Source of the DNA: Deltaproteobacteria bacterium
Lineage (GTDB): Bacteria > Myxococcota_C > UBA6777
Assembly (NCBI GenBank): GCA_006226375.1
Contig: SBHC01000081.1
Location: 62,001 to 126,000 of the forward strand
Length of the DNA: 64,000 nucleotides
Reading direction: 5' to 3'
The position numbers and the translations under genes were made by a program. Below the pieces are notes generated by a model. That model ran no database searches and was not told the DNA's origin. It saw only the letters and a program-made list of their open reading frames with translations. Each line of letters begins with the position of its first letter. Position 1 is the stretch's first letter. Below are positions 44,034 to 54,358 of the stretch, one piece after another.

Positions 44034-45602
44034 ATGAACCCAACAACTCCACACCCGTTGGCCCTCTGGGGAAAGCGATTCACAGTCAGCGTTCTGCTCC
44101 TTGTGCTCGGCGCAGGAGTCTCACTCCTTCACGCAGGATGCAACCCCAAGCAGCTGATCTCTCGACTGGAAACTTGGGAAGGCCCCTCCATTAACACAGG
44201 CCGAATGTCCGCAAGTCTGGGCGGCGCTCTTCTTAAGGATGGACGTCTGGTGATTGTGGGAGGCTCCAACAAAGAGTCGCCTTTCGTCCCCGTTTCAGGA
44301 AAGCAAGCCATCGAAGTCGCTGACTCCAAGTGCATTCTCTCCGCAGAGTGCAAACGCGATGGCGCCAACTGCAAATGTTGGAAATACGCCGACATCGACC
44401 TGAAGTATGGAATTGGAGGCGCAATTTATCCTCTTCCCGATGGCCGCTTGATTGGCTTCTCCTCTGTCTTCGTCTTTGATCGCGAAAGCTATCGACTCGA
44501 CCCAAAGCCAATCAACGACAAATCGCCCACATCTGGCTCAGTCTCCGCTGTGATTATCGATATCGACAAAAAAGAGTTCATCCCGATCTATCGGCCGGAG
44601 GAGAACACAGCAGGCCGTCCCAGCATCAACAAGGCTGACAAGCTCGCCCTGATGCAACGGGCGTTTGAGCGAAGCCTCCAACTCAAAGACGGTCGCATTA
44701 TTCGGGTCGGAGGACACGTCATCTACAAGAACTCTCCCCCCACCAAAGCCTGCGAGCAAGGCCTCTGTCACTACTGTGTGGATCAAGAGTGCGAACCGTC
44801 CAGCCAGAGTATTGTTTGCACGGAAGAGAACTTCCAGACGGTCTGTCCCTTCCAAGAAGGGAGTAGCAAATTCACGGTCCTCAATGATATCGAGATCTAC
44901 ACACCTCCCGACGACAAGAACCCAAAAGGCTCGGTTCGTGTACTCAAGATGGACACCGCACGAAGCAGTGTCGGTGCCATCGAAATGGCCAACGGCAAGA
45001 TCCTGATCACAGGAGGCTGGGGTCCTACAGGCTTTGGTCCCAACGAAAACTACCTCACCACCTACATCCTGGACCCCAACCAGGAAGGCGCTGGGGCGCT
45101 CATTCGCGGACCTGACAACATTGATTACCGGGAAGATCACGCGATGACGGTTCTCGCTGACGGTCGAACCTTTATTACAGGAGGAACCGACCACAACGGC
45201 GTGACCATCAACACCACTGAGTACTTTGACCCAAAGACCGGAGTGTTCCGCGATGCTCCAGAAATGACCATCGCCCGAGAAGACCATGTCCCCATGATTT
45301 TAGGACCCTGGCTTCTGTTTATCGGCGGAGAATCGACCGGAAAGAGCGACCTTGTTCACAACTCCGTTGAGATCTTCAACGTAAAAACTGGAAAGTACAT
45401 CGGCCCCAAGTTCCTCTTCTCTGCTGTAGGAACCAAGGCCTCGCAAACAGGTGTCACTGACTTTGCAGCGATCAAACTCAACGACACCACAGGAATGATT
45501 ATTGGTGGACAGCAAGGCCAGCAAGATCGCGACGGTGAATATGTGAGCTCTGGAGTTGGCTCGAACCGCACGCTCTTGTTTCAGTACCAAGCATCCAACT
45601 GA
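44034..45602 (+). CDS. Kelch-type beta-propeller lipoprotein
   Basis: 522 residues, lipobox LHAG-C36. Blades resemble kelch / galactose-oxidase propellers: GGALLKDGRLVIVGGSN, MANGKILITGGWGP, LADGRTFITGGTDHNG and GPWLLFIGGE each begin a motif with the double Gly. A Cys-rich insertion (CEQGLCHYCVDQEC) lies near residue 240. No catalytic metal-site residues of galactose oxidase are evident, so a binding or scaffold role on the outer membrane is more likely. A P-type ATPase gene starts 29 bp downstream, so they may share a transcript, though no functional link is obvious. Confidence 0.8.
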   Translation: MNPTTPHPLALWGKRFTVSVLLLVLGAGVSLLHAGCNPKQLISRLETWEGPSINTGRMSASLGGALLKDGRLVIVGGSNKESPFVPVSGKQAIEVADSKCILSAECKRDGANCKCWKYADIDLKYGIGGAIYPLPDGRLIGFSSVFVFDRESYRLDPKPINDKSPTSGSVSAVIIDIDKKEFIPIYRPEENTAGRPSINKADKLALMQRAFERSLQLKDGRIIRVGGHVIYKNSPPTKACEQGLCHYCVDQECEPSSQSIVCTEENFQTVCPFQEGSSKFTVLNDIEIYTPPDDKNPKGSVRVLKMDTARSSVGAIEMANGKILITGGWGPTGFGPNENYLTTYILDPNQEGAGALIRGPDNIDYREDHAMTVLADGRTFITGGTDHNGVTINTTEYFDPKTGVFRDAPEMTIAREDHVPMILGPWLLFIGGESTGKSDLVHNSVEIFNVKTGKYIGPKFLFSAVGTKASQTGVTDFAAIKLNDTTGMIIGGQQGQQDRDGEYVSSGVGSNRTLLFQYQASN

Positions 45603-45631
45603 GCGACGCAGCAACGGCTGCAAGGAAAGCA

Positions 45632-48100
45632 ATGACACATCAAGGACTCAGCGCGGCCGAGGTGGCCCAACGTACATCTGAAGGACGAACCAACGCGACA
45701 ACACGAGCAACCACCCGTACCTACCGGGGGATCGTCGTCTCCAACCTGTTTAGTGTGTTCAACCTTGCCGTGTTTGGCGCTGCCTTTTTGCTGCTGACGC
45801 TGTTCTTTGTTTTCAAAGACATTCGTACCCTTTACGACAGCCTCTCCATCAGTACCGTAGCGTTCCTCAACACCATCATCAGCATCGTCCAAGAGATTCG
45901 TGCCAAGCGAGCCCTCGACAAGATCGTTGCGATGTCGCGCAACACCTCCACAGTCATTCGTGAAGGAGAAGCCCAAGACATCCCCACCGATGACATCGTT
46001 GAAGGTGACTTGATCCAGCTCCGACGAGGTGACCAGATCCCTGTGGATGGCACCGTCCTGGAATCCCATCACTGCGAAGTGGATGAGTCTCTGCTCACAG
46101 GAGAGTCAGAATATATCTTCAAAGAAAAAGGAAGTGAGGTTCTCTCCGGTAGCTTCTGCGTCGCCGGTCAGGGCGTCATGCAGGCCGAAAAGGTCGGTCA
46201 GGCAAGCTACATCCAACAACTCAGCAGCCAAGTTCGCTCCTACAAACGGTTTGTCTCACCGCTCCAACAAAAGATCGATCGCATCGTACAGGTGTTGATG
46301 ATTCTCGCCGCCGTCATGGCCCTCCTTGTTGTTGGACAAGAGGTCGTCGGGCACACGCTCAAGAACATCCCTGCCAACATCATCGAAGCGACTCGCTCCG
46401 TTGCCTCCATCGTGACATCGATGATTCCAGTGGGACTCATCTTGCTATCAACGGTTGCGTTTGCTTTGGGCGTCTTTCGCATCTCTCAACGAGGGGCGCT
46501 GATTCAAAAGCTCAACGCGGTTGAATCGTTCGCCAACGTCGATGTGATCTGCATGGACAAGACGGGCACCCTCACGCAAAACCAGATCAAGCTCTCCCGT
46601 GTCACTCCGATCGGGAGCGTCGAAGAAGACAAGGTGGAAGAATGGCTGGCGCTGTTTGCTCACCACACCTCAGAGCAAAACGCCACCGTCGTTGCCATCT
46701 CCGAAGCCCTCGGATCCCCCGGGGACATCGACGTTACCGACGAAGTCCCGTTTAACTCCAAAGACAAATTCAGCGGCCTCAGCTACACCCAGGGAAACAC
46801 CCAACACCACCTTATCTTTGGAGCCTTTGAGAAGCTGGGACCGATGTTGTCGGAGGAAGAGCAAGCACAAGCCGAAGCCATTGTTGCAGACCAGCAGGGT
46901 CTCCGTACGCTGCTGTTTGCCCAACTCGACGATGTCTCAGGCACCCTCGCCGAAGCAATGAAGAAGCAACCCCGTCTCCAAGGACTGGGAGTGGTCGCAC
47001 TTGTGGACGAGATTCGTCCCAACATTGGAGAGGTGTTGCAGCAGTTTCAGGACCGTGACATCTCTCTCAAGTTGATTACAGGAGACGCTGCAGCCACCGC
47101 ACAAGCCGTCGCAGAGGCAGCCGGTTGGAAAGGTGACACCTCCTATGTGGTGACAGGTCCAGAGTTGGACAAGATGGGACCGGAAGGCATCGCCAACGTA
47201 GCAGCCAACTGCTCCATCTTCGCCCGAGTCTCACCCAGCAACAAGAAAGACCTCGTCGCCGCGCTTCAGGCTCAGGGCCATTACGTTGCCATGGTCGGAG
47301 ATGGGGTCAACGATGTTCTCGCTTTGAAACAAGCCGAGTTGGGCGTCGCGATGGGTTCAGGCAATCGGATGTCCCGGGATGTGTCCGATATTGTGTTGCT
47401 AGACGACGATTTTACCGTCATGCCCGAGGTGTTCTCTGAAGGAGAGACCATCATCAGCAACATTCAGGCCTCGGCAAAATTGTTTCTCACAAAGAACGCC
47501 AACGCGGTGTTTGCTATCTTGTTTGCGGGCTTTCTCGGGCTGGCCTTCCCCTTTGTCCCCCGGCACGTGACCATCATTGGGTTCTTCTCTATCAGCGTCC
47601 CGGCCCTGCTTCTCACCTTCAGCAACAGAATCCGTTACGTGGCGCCCCGCTTCCTTCAGGATGTTCTACGGTATGCTTCCGTGTCAGGAGCGTTCATCGC
47701 AGTGTCCGGTCTGCTCGCGTTTATGGCCTCACGGATACTCTTTCACCAAAGCGTTGAAGTCGCTCGCACCGCGCTTTTGTCTCAGCTGGTGTTGTTGAGC
47801 ATTCTCAACTTTCTGATCATTGTGGGGCAAAACAAGTTCCGTCATTACTGGTCCAAGAACAAGCCTTTGATTGCTTTTGCTGGCGGCTTTGTTCTGCTGT
47901 ACTTTGCGCTGCTTTGGTCCACAACACAGATACCTTTGCTGGCACCTCTGGCTCGCTTCTTGGAGTTGCACCCGTTGACTCGCGGCGACCTCCTCACCAT
48001 GGGAACACTTGCTCCTTTGATGGGGCTGGGCATGCTACTCACACACCGCTACTTCATTAAGCTGGACGCAGCGGAAGAGACGGATACTTCGGAAGGTTAA
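45632..48100 (+). CDS. P-type cation-transporting ATPase
   Basis: 822-residue HAD-IC P-type ATPase. Actuator loop DESLLTGESEYI, phosphorylation site DKTGTLT (D309), hinge MVGDGVNDVLALKQAELG, ten or so transmembrane helices (two before the actuator, two around 210-290, six at the end). The transmembrane PIPVGLILLSTVAF region lacks the CPC/CPx motif of heavy-metal pumps; sequence style is closest to the CtpE/CtpF-like group of Ca/Mg-type pumps, so Ca2+ or Mg2+ is the best guess. AAGGAAAG precedes the ATG. Convergent with the carotenoid oxygenase gene, 27 bp apart. Confidence 0.92.
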   Translation: MTHQGLSAAEVAQRTSEGRTNATTRATTRTYRGIVVSNLFSVFNLAVFGAAFLLLTLFFVFKDIRTLYDSLSISTVAFLNTIISIVQEIRAKRALDKIVAMSRNTSTVIREGEAQDIPTDDIVEGDLIQLRRGDQIPVDGTVLESHHCEVDESLLTGESEYIFKEKGSEVLSGSFCVAGQGVMQAEKVGQASYIQQLSSQVRSYKRFVSPLQQKIDRIVQVLMILAAVMALLVVGQEVVGHTLKNIPANIIEATRSVASIVTSMIPVGLILLSTVAFALGVFRISQRGALIQKLNAVESFANVDVICMDKTGTLTQNQIKLSRVTPIGSVEEDKVEEWLALFAHHTSEQNATVVAISEALGSPGDIDVTDEVPFNSKDKFSGLSYTQGNTQHHLIFGAFEKLGPMLSEEEQAQAEAIVADQQGLRTLLFAQLDDVSGTLAEAMKKQPRLQGLGVVALVDEIRPNIGEVLQQFQDRDISLKLITGDAAATAQAVAEAAGWKGDTSYVVTGPELDKMGPEGIANVAANCSIFARVSPSNKKDLVAALQAQGHYVAMVGDGVNDVLALKQAELGVAMGSGNRMSRDVSDIVLLDDDFTVMPEVFSEGETIISNIQASAKLFLTKNANAVFAILFAGFLGLAFPFVPRHVTIIGFFSISVPALLLTFSNRIRYVAPRFLQDVLRYASVSGAFIAVSGLLAFMASRILFHQSVEVARTALLSQLVLLSILNFLIIVGQNKFRHYWSKNKPLIAFAGGFVLLYFALLWSTTQIPLLAPLARFLELHPLTRGDLLTMGTLAPLMGLGMLLTHRYFIKLDAAEETDTSEG

Positions 48101-48127
48101 GCGACAGAGAAGAGAGGAAGGAGCGCG

Positions 48128-49570
48128 TCAGGCAGCCACCCATCGACCGTGGAAGGTGGTGGGGATGTGGTGGTCAAACCAGACTTTGGCGAGGGGCTCT
48201 CGTTCCATGTCACGGGCGTCCATGACCGCAAGATAACTTTGGTGCAAGCTGGGCTCGTACACCATGGTGAGAATGTAGCCATCATCTTCGCTAGAGCCGT
48301 CGCGACGCGCCACAAACACCGGCTCTGAGGGGTTTTGTCCGCGACCAAACATATACCTTTGGTCGCGGCCGGTTTCCAGGTCAAGCTTTACAATCTCATT
48401 GACCTTGCGCTCCTGATCGTCTTGACCGTCTGGCTCTGTGGTGAGCCACATGTACCGGTAGGTTTGGGTCAACCGGTGGGGATGAATCATAGGAAAGTCG
48501 CAGATCTCGTTCCACATTCGTTCGTGAGTGAGGGTCTTGGTCTTAAGGTTGAGGACCGCTCGTGTAAGCTTCGCCCATTCACCCTGGTTGGCTGGCCTCT
48601 CATCAGGCTCTTTCCCCAACGCTTCGAGAACACCCAGATCCGGGTAACGCACATAATCAATGATGATTTCGTCGCCCTTCTCGTAGCCGTTGGCGAAGTG
48701 AAACTGAAAGAACGGGTCGGTCTGGAAATGGATGGGTTCATCGGGCTGATCCATAGGCACAACCCAAACATCCACGCAGCCTTTCTTGTCCCAGTAGAAG
48801 AGCTTGTCGAACGGTCCGATCCCCAACATCGCGCGCCAGATGCTCACCTTTGCAGGTGAGACAAAGAAGACCATGTAGTTTTCCGTCACCATAAAGTCAT
48901 GGAGCATGATCGGCGAAGAAACCGGCAAACGCCCCAGCATCCGAGGCTTTCCCTGATGAGGCAACTCAAACAAGTCGATGCTGCTTTGTTTCCCGAAGGT
49001 CATACCAAAGTTATACAGCGCTTGCCGACTCGGGACTTCGTGAGGGTGCGCCGAGAACGCAGAGGGAATCACGCCGCCTAGATCCGTTTCGCCCAAGGTG
49101 CTGAGGTCATCCATGGACAGCTCGGTGGGCTTTCCTCCCTCCATCAACGCAAACAATCGGTCTTGCCAGATCATCACGCTGGTGTTGGCGGTGTTCTTCG
49201 AATCCATCCGCAACATCCGGGGAAACCGCTGGAACCAGGACGCGTTAAAGCCATACAACGGTTTGCCCGCAGCCTGTTCGGCCAACAAGCCCGCGCTCTG
49301 AATCACTCGTGTAGCTCCCCAAGCCTGTCCGTTTTGCAAACGAACCGCAGTGACAGCACCGTCTCCCTCAAAGAGGTGGTCGTACGGACGACCAAACGAC
49401 TCAAACAAGCCTGGACCGTTGCGAAACAAAGTCCCATGCAAATCTTTGGGAACCTCGCCTTCCACCTGCAGAGGCTCAAACGAGTGCTCTCGGGTCAAGC
49501 TTTCATTTAAGGTGCGAACGGGAGCGTTGGTTTGTTCCTGGACAAGTTGCTCGCTAGCCACGGTGACCAT
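48128..49570 (-). CDS. Carotenoid oxygenase family protein
   Basis: 480 residues of the carotenoid cleavage dioxygenase / RPE65 family (PF03055). The propeller's four iron-binding His are visible in SAHPHEV, MLHDFMVT, FQFHFANGYE and the terminal HIPTTFHGRW. The opening (GEVPKDLHGTLFRNGPGLFE) is typical of bacterial members that cleave apocarotenoids or stilbenes/lignostilbenes. No carotenoid synthesis gene is in the window; the only long polyene is the aryl polyene made 10 kb away, so a conjugated polyene or phenylpropanoid substrate is worth considering, but this is speculation. AGGAG six bases before the ATG. Divergent from the pentaheme lipoprotein. Confidence 0.93.
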   Translation of the reverse strand: MVTVASEQLVQEQTNAPVRTLNESLTREHSFEPLQVEGEVPKDLHGTLFRNGPGLFESFGRPYDHLFEGDGAVTAVRLQNGQAWGATRVIQSAGLLAEQAAGKPLYGFNASWFQRFPRMLRMDSKNTANTSVMIWQDRLFALMEGGKPTELSMDDLSTLGETDLGGVIPSAFSAHPHEVPSRQALYNFGMTFGKQSSIDLFELPHQGKPRMLGRLPVSSPIMLHDFMVTENYMVFFVSPAKVSIWRAMLGIGPFDKLFYWDKKGCVDVWVVPMDQPDEPIHFQTDPFFQFHFANGYEKGDEIIIDYVRYPDLGVLEALGKEPDERPANQGEWAKLTRAVLNLKTKTLTHERMWNEICDFPMIHPHRLTQTYRYMWLTTEPDGQDDQERKVNEIVKLDLETGRDQRYMFGRGQNPSEPVFVARRDGSSEDDGYILTMVYEPSLHQSYLAVMDARDMEREPLAKVWFDHHIPTTFHGRWVAA

Positions 49571-49613
49571 CTCTGTCTCCTATGATTGAGTCAACCCAAC
49601 CCGGAGACAACAA

Positions 49614-49656
49614 GACATCGACGACAAATATACATCTGTTGTTTCTCTTCGATGTC
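49614..49656. promoter_or_regulatory. 8-bp inverted repeat in divergent promoter region
   Basis: GACATCGA (49614-49621) and its exact inverse TCGATGTC (49649-49656) enclose 27 bp that contain a further ACAA/TTGT pair. It lies 44 bp upstream of the carotenoid oxygenase start. Could be a regulator site or a hairpin in that gene's leader. The rest of the 272-bp gap shows no gene. Confidence 0.35.
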
Positions 49657-49842
49657 ATTGATTCCCCCCTTTTGGTTCGGGCAAGTCAGTTACACACTCG
49701 CATGAGTATAGAGGGGAATGTAGAAAATGTCACCTTGCACGGAAGGAAGGGATATGAAACAAAGAGGTGTTACAAATCGTTCCAGTTTGCGACTGTCGTT
49801 TGCCAAAGGACGTGAGACTTACCCAAGCCAAAGGACGTACCC

Positions 49843-51282
49843 TTGCAACACCTCCCTTTTCGCCAAAGCATCCTTTGTTTCGCTCTGCTACTTGCAGTTT
49901 GCCTTGTAGGTTGCAAGAACAAGCAGAAGACCTCCCCCTCCAAGCAACGTTCCGCCAACCAAGCGATCGATCCCTCGTGGGTACCTTTGCACAAGAAGTT
50001 CACAAAAGAGCAGACGTTTGCGTTCATCCTTCCACAGCTACCGGCTGTAGCGGCTGTGGGAAAGCCACGCGCCGAGAACTGCAAGGTCTGCCACAGCAAC
50101 ATCTACAAGGACTGGAGCCAGTCCACGCACGCGGCTGCCCTTCGCGACTTGCAATACCAAGCCGAACTCTCCAAGGATAGCTCCCCGCGCTGGCTGTGTT
50201 TGAACTGTCATATCCCCGTTCAAAACCAGCGCAAGACCATCATCAAATACCTGAAGAAGGGTAGCGTGTTTCATCCCGTACGGACGAAGAATCCAGGCTT
50301 TGACCCCGTGATGCGAAAGGAAGGCATCACCTGCGCGACCTGCCACGTTCGCAAGGACAAAACAGGCAAGTCCTATATCATTGGAGCGGTAGGAAGCAGG
50401 TTTGCGCCGCATCCAGTGAAAACCAACAAAGCTTTCTTAAGGAAGATGTGCCTGCGATGCCACGACCCCAAAGGGAAGCGCCTGACCCGTCATTTGCTGT
50501 GCTGGTTCCATACACGAGAAGAGCTTGAAAAAGGACCACAGGGTGGGAAGAAGGACTGCGTGGACTGTCACATGCCGACCTACAAAGCCCGCCTGGTTCC
50601 AAGCTGGAAGCACCTGCCCAAACGCACCATGCACGCGCATCATTGGGTCGGTGGCGGCGTCCCCAAGAGCTTCTCTGGATACAAAACCTTGCTCAAGCGA
50701 GGTTACAAGAAAGGGCTTGCCATCCGAGCGTTACAACTCAGCGACTACCAACCCAAGGGCAAGCTCTTCGTTCGCCTCGCCTACCAAAACAAGCACGCAG
50801 GACACTGGCTTCCCTCAGCAGATCCCGAACGATTCTTGCGGTTCATGATCACACTCCAAGACGCCAAGGGAGCCACCCTGAAGCAAGATACCTTGCGCAT
50901 TGGACAAACCTGGAAGTGGGAGCCCAAAGCCGAAAAAGTCGGAGACAACCGGCTCAAGCCCAACGAAACCCGCGTATGGAAGCCCTCATTTCAGCTTCCC
51001 CCCTCGCTCTCAGGAGTCAAGCTTGTGGTTCAAGTGTACCATGTCCGCCTTTCGAGCAAGACAGCCCAATACATGGCCAAGCACGCTCCCAAGTCGTCGT
51101 ACCTCGACAACGAAACGAAAAAGAAGCTCGCCAAGATGGGCTACCACTATCCTCTCGCAACCCTCCTCTTTCGCAAAGACATTCAACTCGACACCAAAAA
51201 GAGCCGGGCTTACTCTCCCAAAGAGCTTCTGGATCTGTCCTACCAAGAGCGCAACAAACCACTGTCTCAACGTGACTACTAA
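49843..51282 (+). CDS. Pentaheme cytochrome c lipoprotein
   Basis: 479 residues, TTG start with AAAGGA 7 bases upstream. Lipobox LVG-C24. Five CxxCH haem sites: CKVCH, CLNCH, CATCH, CLRCH and CVDCH, all within residues ~80-250, plus extra His that could be distal ligands. The second half (~265-479) is a beta-rich region without haem sites. The N-terminal haem domain resembles the cytochrome c554 / multihaem reductase group in layout (CKVCHSNIYKDWSQSTHAAA). Probably an outer-membrane or periplasmic electron carrier. If attached to the outer membrane it may hand electrons outward. Convergent with the threonine aldolase gene. Confidence 0.87.
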   Translation: MQHLPFRQSILCFALLLAVCLVGCKNKQKTSPSKQRSANQAIDPSWVPLHKKFTKEQTFAFILPQLPAVAAVGKPRAENCKVCHSNIYKDWSQSTHAAALRDLQYQAELSKDSSPRWLCLNCHIPVQNQRKTIIKYLKKGSVFHPVRTKNPGFDPVMRKEGITCATCHVRKDKTGKSYIIGAVGSRFAPHPVKTNKAFLRKMCLRCHDPKGKRLTRHLLCWFHTREELEKGPQGGKKDCVDCHMPTYKARLVPSWKHLPKRTMHAHHWVGGGVPKSFSGYKTLLKRGYKKGLAIRALQLSDYQPKGKLFVRLAYQNKHAGHWLPSADPERFLRFMITLQDAKGATLKQDTLRIGQTWKWEPKAEKVGDNRLKPNETRVWKPSFQLPPSLSGVKLVVQVYHVRLSSKTAQYMAKHAPKSSYLDNETKKKLAKMGYHYPLATLLFRKDIQLDTKKSRAYSPKELLDLSYQERNKPLSQRDY

Positions 51283-51307
51283 ACCGAGTTCAAGAGGCTT
51301 GGGGATG

Positions 51308-52330
51308 CTATGACAGCACCTTGGGTAAGGTATCGCAGGTGTGCTGCAGCTGGTCATCAGAGAATTGCAGGTGAGTGACAAAGCGGACGTGCCGTGGTGA
51401 GGCAGGATTGGCCAGGATGTCGTGCTCCTTGAACTGGGCTGAGATATCGGATGCTGCGACACCTTCAGCGAGCTCAAAGATAACAATGTTGGTCTCGACA
51501 GGGAGCACGTGAGAGACCTTTGCGGTGGTCAGCAAGGCTTCTTCCAAAGCTTTGGCTCGACGGTGGTCATCGGCCAATCGCTCCACGTGATTCTCCAAAG
51601 CATACAGCCCCGCAGCAGCAAGATAACCCGCCTGTCGCATTCCGCCCCCAAGAGCTTTGCGGAACCGTCGTGCCCAATAGATGAAGTCGTTGTCACCAAT
51701 CAGCACGGAGCCAACGGGAGCGCCCAACCCTTTGGACAGGCAGAGTGAGATCGAGTCAAACATGCTACCGTAAGCAAGCCAGTCCTCCCCCGTTGCAACC
51801 AGTCGATTCCAGGCACGAGCGCCATCCAAATGAAACTTCAAGCCTCTCTGCTTGGTCGCTTCCCGCAAAGCGGCAAGATCTTCGCGAGACCAAACTGCGC
51901 CACCGCCGCGGTTGCAAGTGTCTTCTACTGCAACCAGCGATGTCCTTGGGCAATGTGGGTCATCCGGGTTGATGTTGGCGAGCACTTCGTCAGCAGTGAA
52001 GCGACCACGATCCCCTTCCAACAACCGCACTGAAGCACCGGAGTTCATCGCGATGCCGCCACCCTCGTAGTTGTAAATATGACTGGCGCGAGCGCAGACC
52101 ACCTCGTCACCCGGCCGGGTGTGGACCTTGATACCAAGCTGATTGGTCATCGTTCCCGAGGGACAAAACAAGCCAGCCTCGTGGCCAAACAAGGCCGCGA
52201 CCTTTTGCTCCAGAACGTTGATGGTTGGATCTTCGCCCATCACGTCGTCGCCGACTTCGGCCCGACTCATTGCTTCCAACATCTCTGCTGTCGGCCTGGT
52301 GACGGTATCACTGCGCAAATCGACCTTCAT
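51308..52330 (-). CDS. ltaE: Low-specificity L-threonine aldolase
   Basis: 340-residue PLP enzyme splitting L-threonine or allo-threonine to glycine and acetaldehyde. It opens with [14 protein letters not shown], the family start, and has [20 protein letters not shown] and the PLP Lys in [11 protein letters not shown] (about residue 197). Length is normal. I choose the ATG at 52330 because AAAGGA is 6 bases upstream; two nearby upstream ATGs (52336 and 52345) are less well placed. It lies 11 bp downstream of the Ser/Thr kinase gene and may be cotranscribed, which looks coincidental rather than functional. gene name by family. Confidence 0.93.
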   Translation of the reverse strand: MKVDLRSDTVTRPTAEMLEAMSRAEVGDDVMGEDPTINVLEQKVAALFGHEAGLFCPSGTMTNQLGIKVHTRPGDEVVCARASHIYNYEGGGIAMNSGASVRLLEGDRGRFTADEVLANINPDDPHCPRTSLVAVEDTCNRGGGAVWSREDLAALREATKQRGLKFHLDGARAWNRLVATGEDWLAYGSMFDSISLCLSKGLGAPVGSVLIGDNDFIYWARRFRKALGGGMRQAGYLAAAGLYALENHVERLADDHRRAKALEEALLTTAKVSHVLPVETNIVIFELAEGVAASDISAQFKEHDILANPASPRHVRFVTHLQFSDDQLQHTCDTLPKVLS

Positions 52331-52341
52331 TCCCATTCCTT

Positions 52342-54354
52342 TCATCGCTTGAGGCAGTACGTTTCGCCGCGCTCCAAACCTCCCAGTCCCTTGTTTTTGG
52401 CCAGCACGATTCGGTATCGCCCAGGTCGGGAAGGAAGTCGGAAAAGACAAGAGTCATAGCCATCTCTGAAGATTTTAATCATCGTGCGCCCCTGTGCCTT
52501 ACTCCGAACCAAACAAGCCCAACGAGCCTTGTACTTCACAGCATACGAAGACCTCTCAAGGCGCAAATCGGCGGGTTGCAAATCAAACCGATAAACTATC
52601 CCAGCGCCCAATTCCGAACACCCAGGTAGACCTGAAGTCTTCACAGCAGGCCTACGACGAGAAGGTCGCGGAAGCACACGACGCCGAACGCGACGGCGTC
52701 TTCTTCTCTGACGAACCTTTCGTCGTACGACAGGTGTATCGTCGGTATCGTCTGCATCATCGGAGTCGTCATTGTCCGAATCATCCGAATCATTCGAGTT
52801 TGTCGGTGTTTGAGAGTTAGGCGGTGTAGCGCCTCGGTCCACAACAGGTTTGGGTTGTTCTCTTCGAGGTGGAACTCGACGTTCAGCGCGCCTGGGTGGA
52901 GAGGCATGATTCTTCGAGAGGGTCCCAGATTTGGAGTCTTTTGTGCTCCACCAAAACCCACCTCCTCCTAGCAACACCACCAAGAGGGCCACCGCAACAG
53001 CCCACCGTTTGGACGAAGACTGCAATGGCTCAGCGAGCGCGGGCCGTAACGCGGAAGGCTTGGGAGGCACTCCCATTGCCGTATGCCCGACCTCCACAGA
53101 CGAGGCATCATCGGCAGAAAAGGACGTCGCTGGCTCCAAAGCATAACCAGGATCCTGCTCAAGACGAGTGACATCAAGAGAAGGTGCAGGAGCACCCGCA
53201 TCCAGGGGAACACCCGTTGCAAGAAGATTGGGATTGGCGGCGACAGTTTCACCGGGTTGGGTTGCAGGACCCGCCAGAGAGATCCCTGTTTGTGCCGTTG
53301 GCTCGGCGTGAATCGCAACAGGTGCAGATTGAAGTTCGGACGTGTGCTGCCCCACAGTAACAGGGGTGCTTTGCCCCAAGGTAGCTTCGACCTTGTCCAG
53401 CGCGTGCAACAGCTCGTCGATCGAGGCAAAGCGTTCTTCGCTCTTTTTCGCAAGGGACTTGAGCACAAACTCGTCCAGACCGGGGATGGAGGCGAGTTCC
53501 TTCCTCCGAGTTGACGGGGCCTTTGGAGCCTCCATCATCTGCGCGACAGCCAACTCCATCACAGAGACAGAGCCCTTTCGCTCCGGCGGTAGAAAGGGGG
53601 TATGTCCCACAAGCATCCGGTACAAGATGCTGCCCAACGCATAAATATCGGTGCGGCTGTCAACAGGACGGCCTGAGCATTGCTCTGGAGCCATGTACTC
53701 CGGTGTGCCAATGATCCCTTGGGTAAGAGCGGTTTGCTGTTCGTTGGCCAGTGTCTTGGCGATACCAAAGTCGATAACTTTGACGAAGTGTTTGTTTTGG
53801 TGCCGGGTGATCAGGAAGATGTTTTGGGGCTTTAAGTCACGGTGAATGACTTGAGCATGGTGAGCGTCACGAATGGCAATGCAGATCTGACGAAAGATGT
53901 GAAAGACATCTTCCAATGGGAGCAGTTCTTCCCGCTCCAAAAGGTCATACAGGTCTTCGCCCTTCAAATGCTCCATCACAAAGTAGTGACCGAGATCAGG
54001 GAACTCACCAAAGTCGTCGTAGACACGAACAATGTGTTCGTTGTTCTGGGACAGCGCGGCGGTCACTTCCACTTCGCGAGCCAGGCGTTTCACCAGCTTG
54101 TCGTCGTGGCAAAACTCGGGCTTGATGAACTTAATAACTCGAACGGGATCCATCGTGAGTCGAACGTGACGAGCGAGATACAGCATCCCGCATCCGCCCT
54201 CACTTAACTCGGATTCCACGCGGTATTTGCCAGCGACAAGAACTTGCGGCAGGCGACATTGAGCGCAGTAAAGAATCGGTTCATCTTCGCGCCGAGGAGC
54301 GCCTGCCTCGTAATTGCATTGGGGACATTCGGCGGATGTGGTCAGATCAGTCAT
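52342..54354 (-). CDS. Zinc-finger Ser/Thr protein kinase with transmembrane helix
   Basis: 670 residues. N-terminal four-Cys zinc finger (CPQC...CAQC), kinase domain (~40-310) with [36 protein letters not shown] and APEQCSGRP, so catalytically complete. A long linker, a transmembrane helix near 455 ([17 protein letters not shown]), then an outer segment with Asp/Ser/Thr acid clusters followed by an Arg-rich stretch ([17 protein letters not shown]) and a ~90-residue terminal domain of unknown type with two Cys. The charged, oppositely signed stretches are peculiar. The gene starts 4 bp after the PEGA-type membrane protein ends, which suggests a signalling pair. Confidence 0.92.
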   Translation of the reverse strand: MTDLTTSAECPQCNYEAGAPRREDEPILYCAQCRLPQVLVAGKYRVESELSEGGCGMLYLARHVRLTMDPVRVIKFIKPEFCHDDKLVKRLAREVEVTAALSQNNEHIVRVYDDFGEFPDLGHYFVMEHLKGEDLYDLLEREELLPLEDVFHIFRQICIAIRDAHHAQVIHRDLKPQNIFLITRHQNKHFVKVIDFGIAKTLANEQQTALTQGIIGTPEYMAPEQCSGRPVDSRTDIYALGSILYRMLVGHTPFLPPERKGSVSVMELAVAQMMEAPKAPSTRRKELASIPGLDEFVLKSLAKKSEERFASIDELLHALDKVEATLGQSTPVTVGQHTSELQSAPVAIHAEPTAQTGISLAGPATQPGETVAANPNLLATGVPLDAGAPAPSLDVTRLEQDPGYALEPATSFSADDASSVEVGHTAMGVPPKPSALRPALAEPLQSSSKRWAVAVALLVVLLGGGGFWWSTKDSKSGTLSKNHASPPRRAERRVPPRREQPKPVVDRGATPPNSQTPTNSNDSDDSDNDDSDDADDTDDTPVVRRKVRQRRRRRRVRRRVLPRPSRRRPAVKTSGLPGCSELGAGIVYRFDLQPADLRLERSSYAVKYKARWACLVRSKAQGRTMIKIFRDGYDSCLFRLPSRPGRYRIVLAKNKGLGGLERGETYCLKR

Positions 54355-54358
54355 TGGG

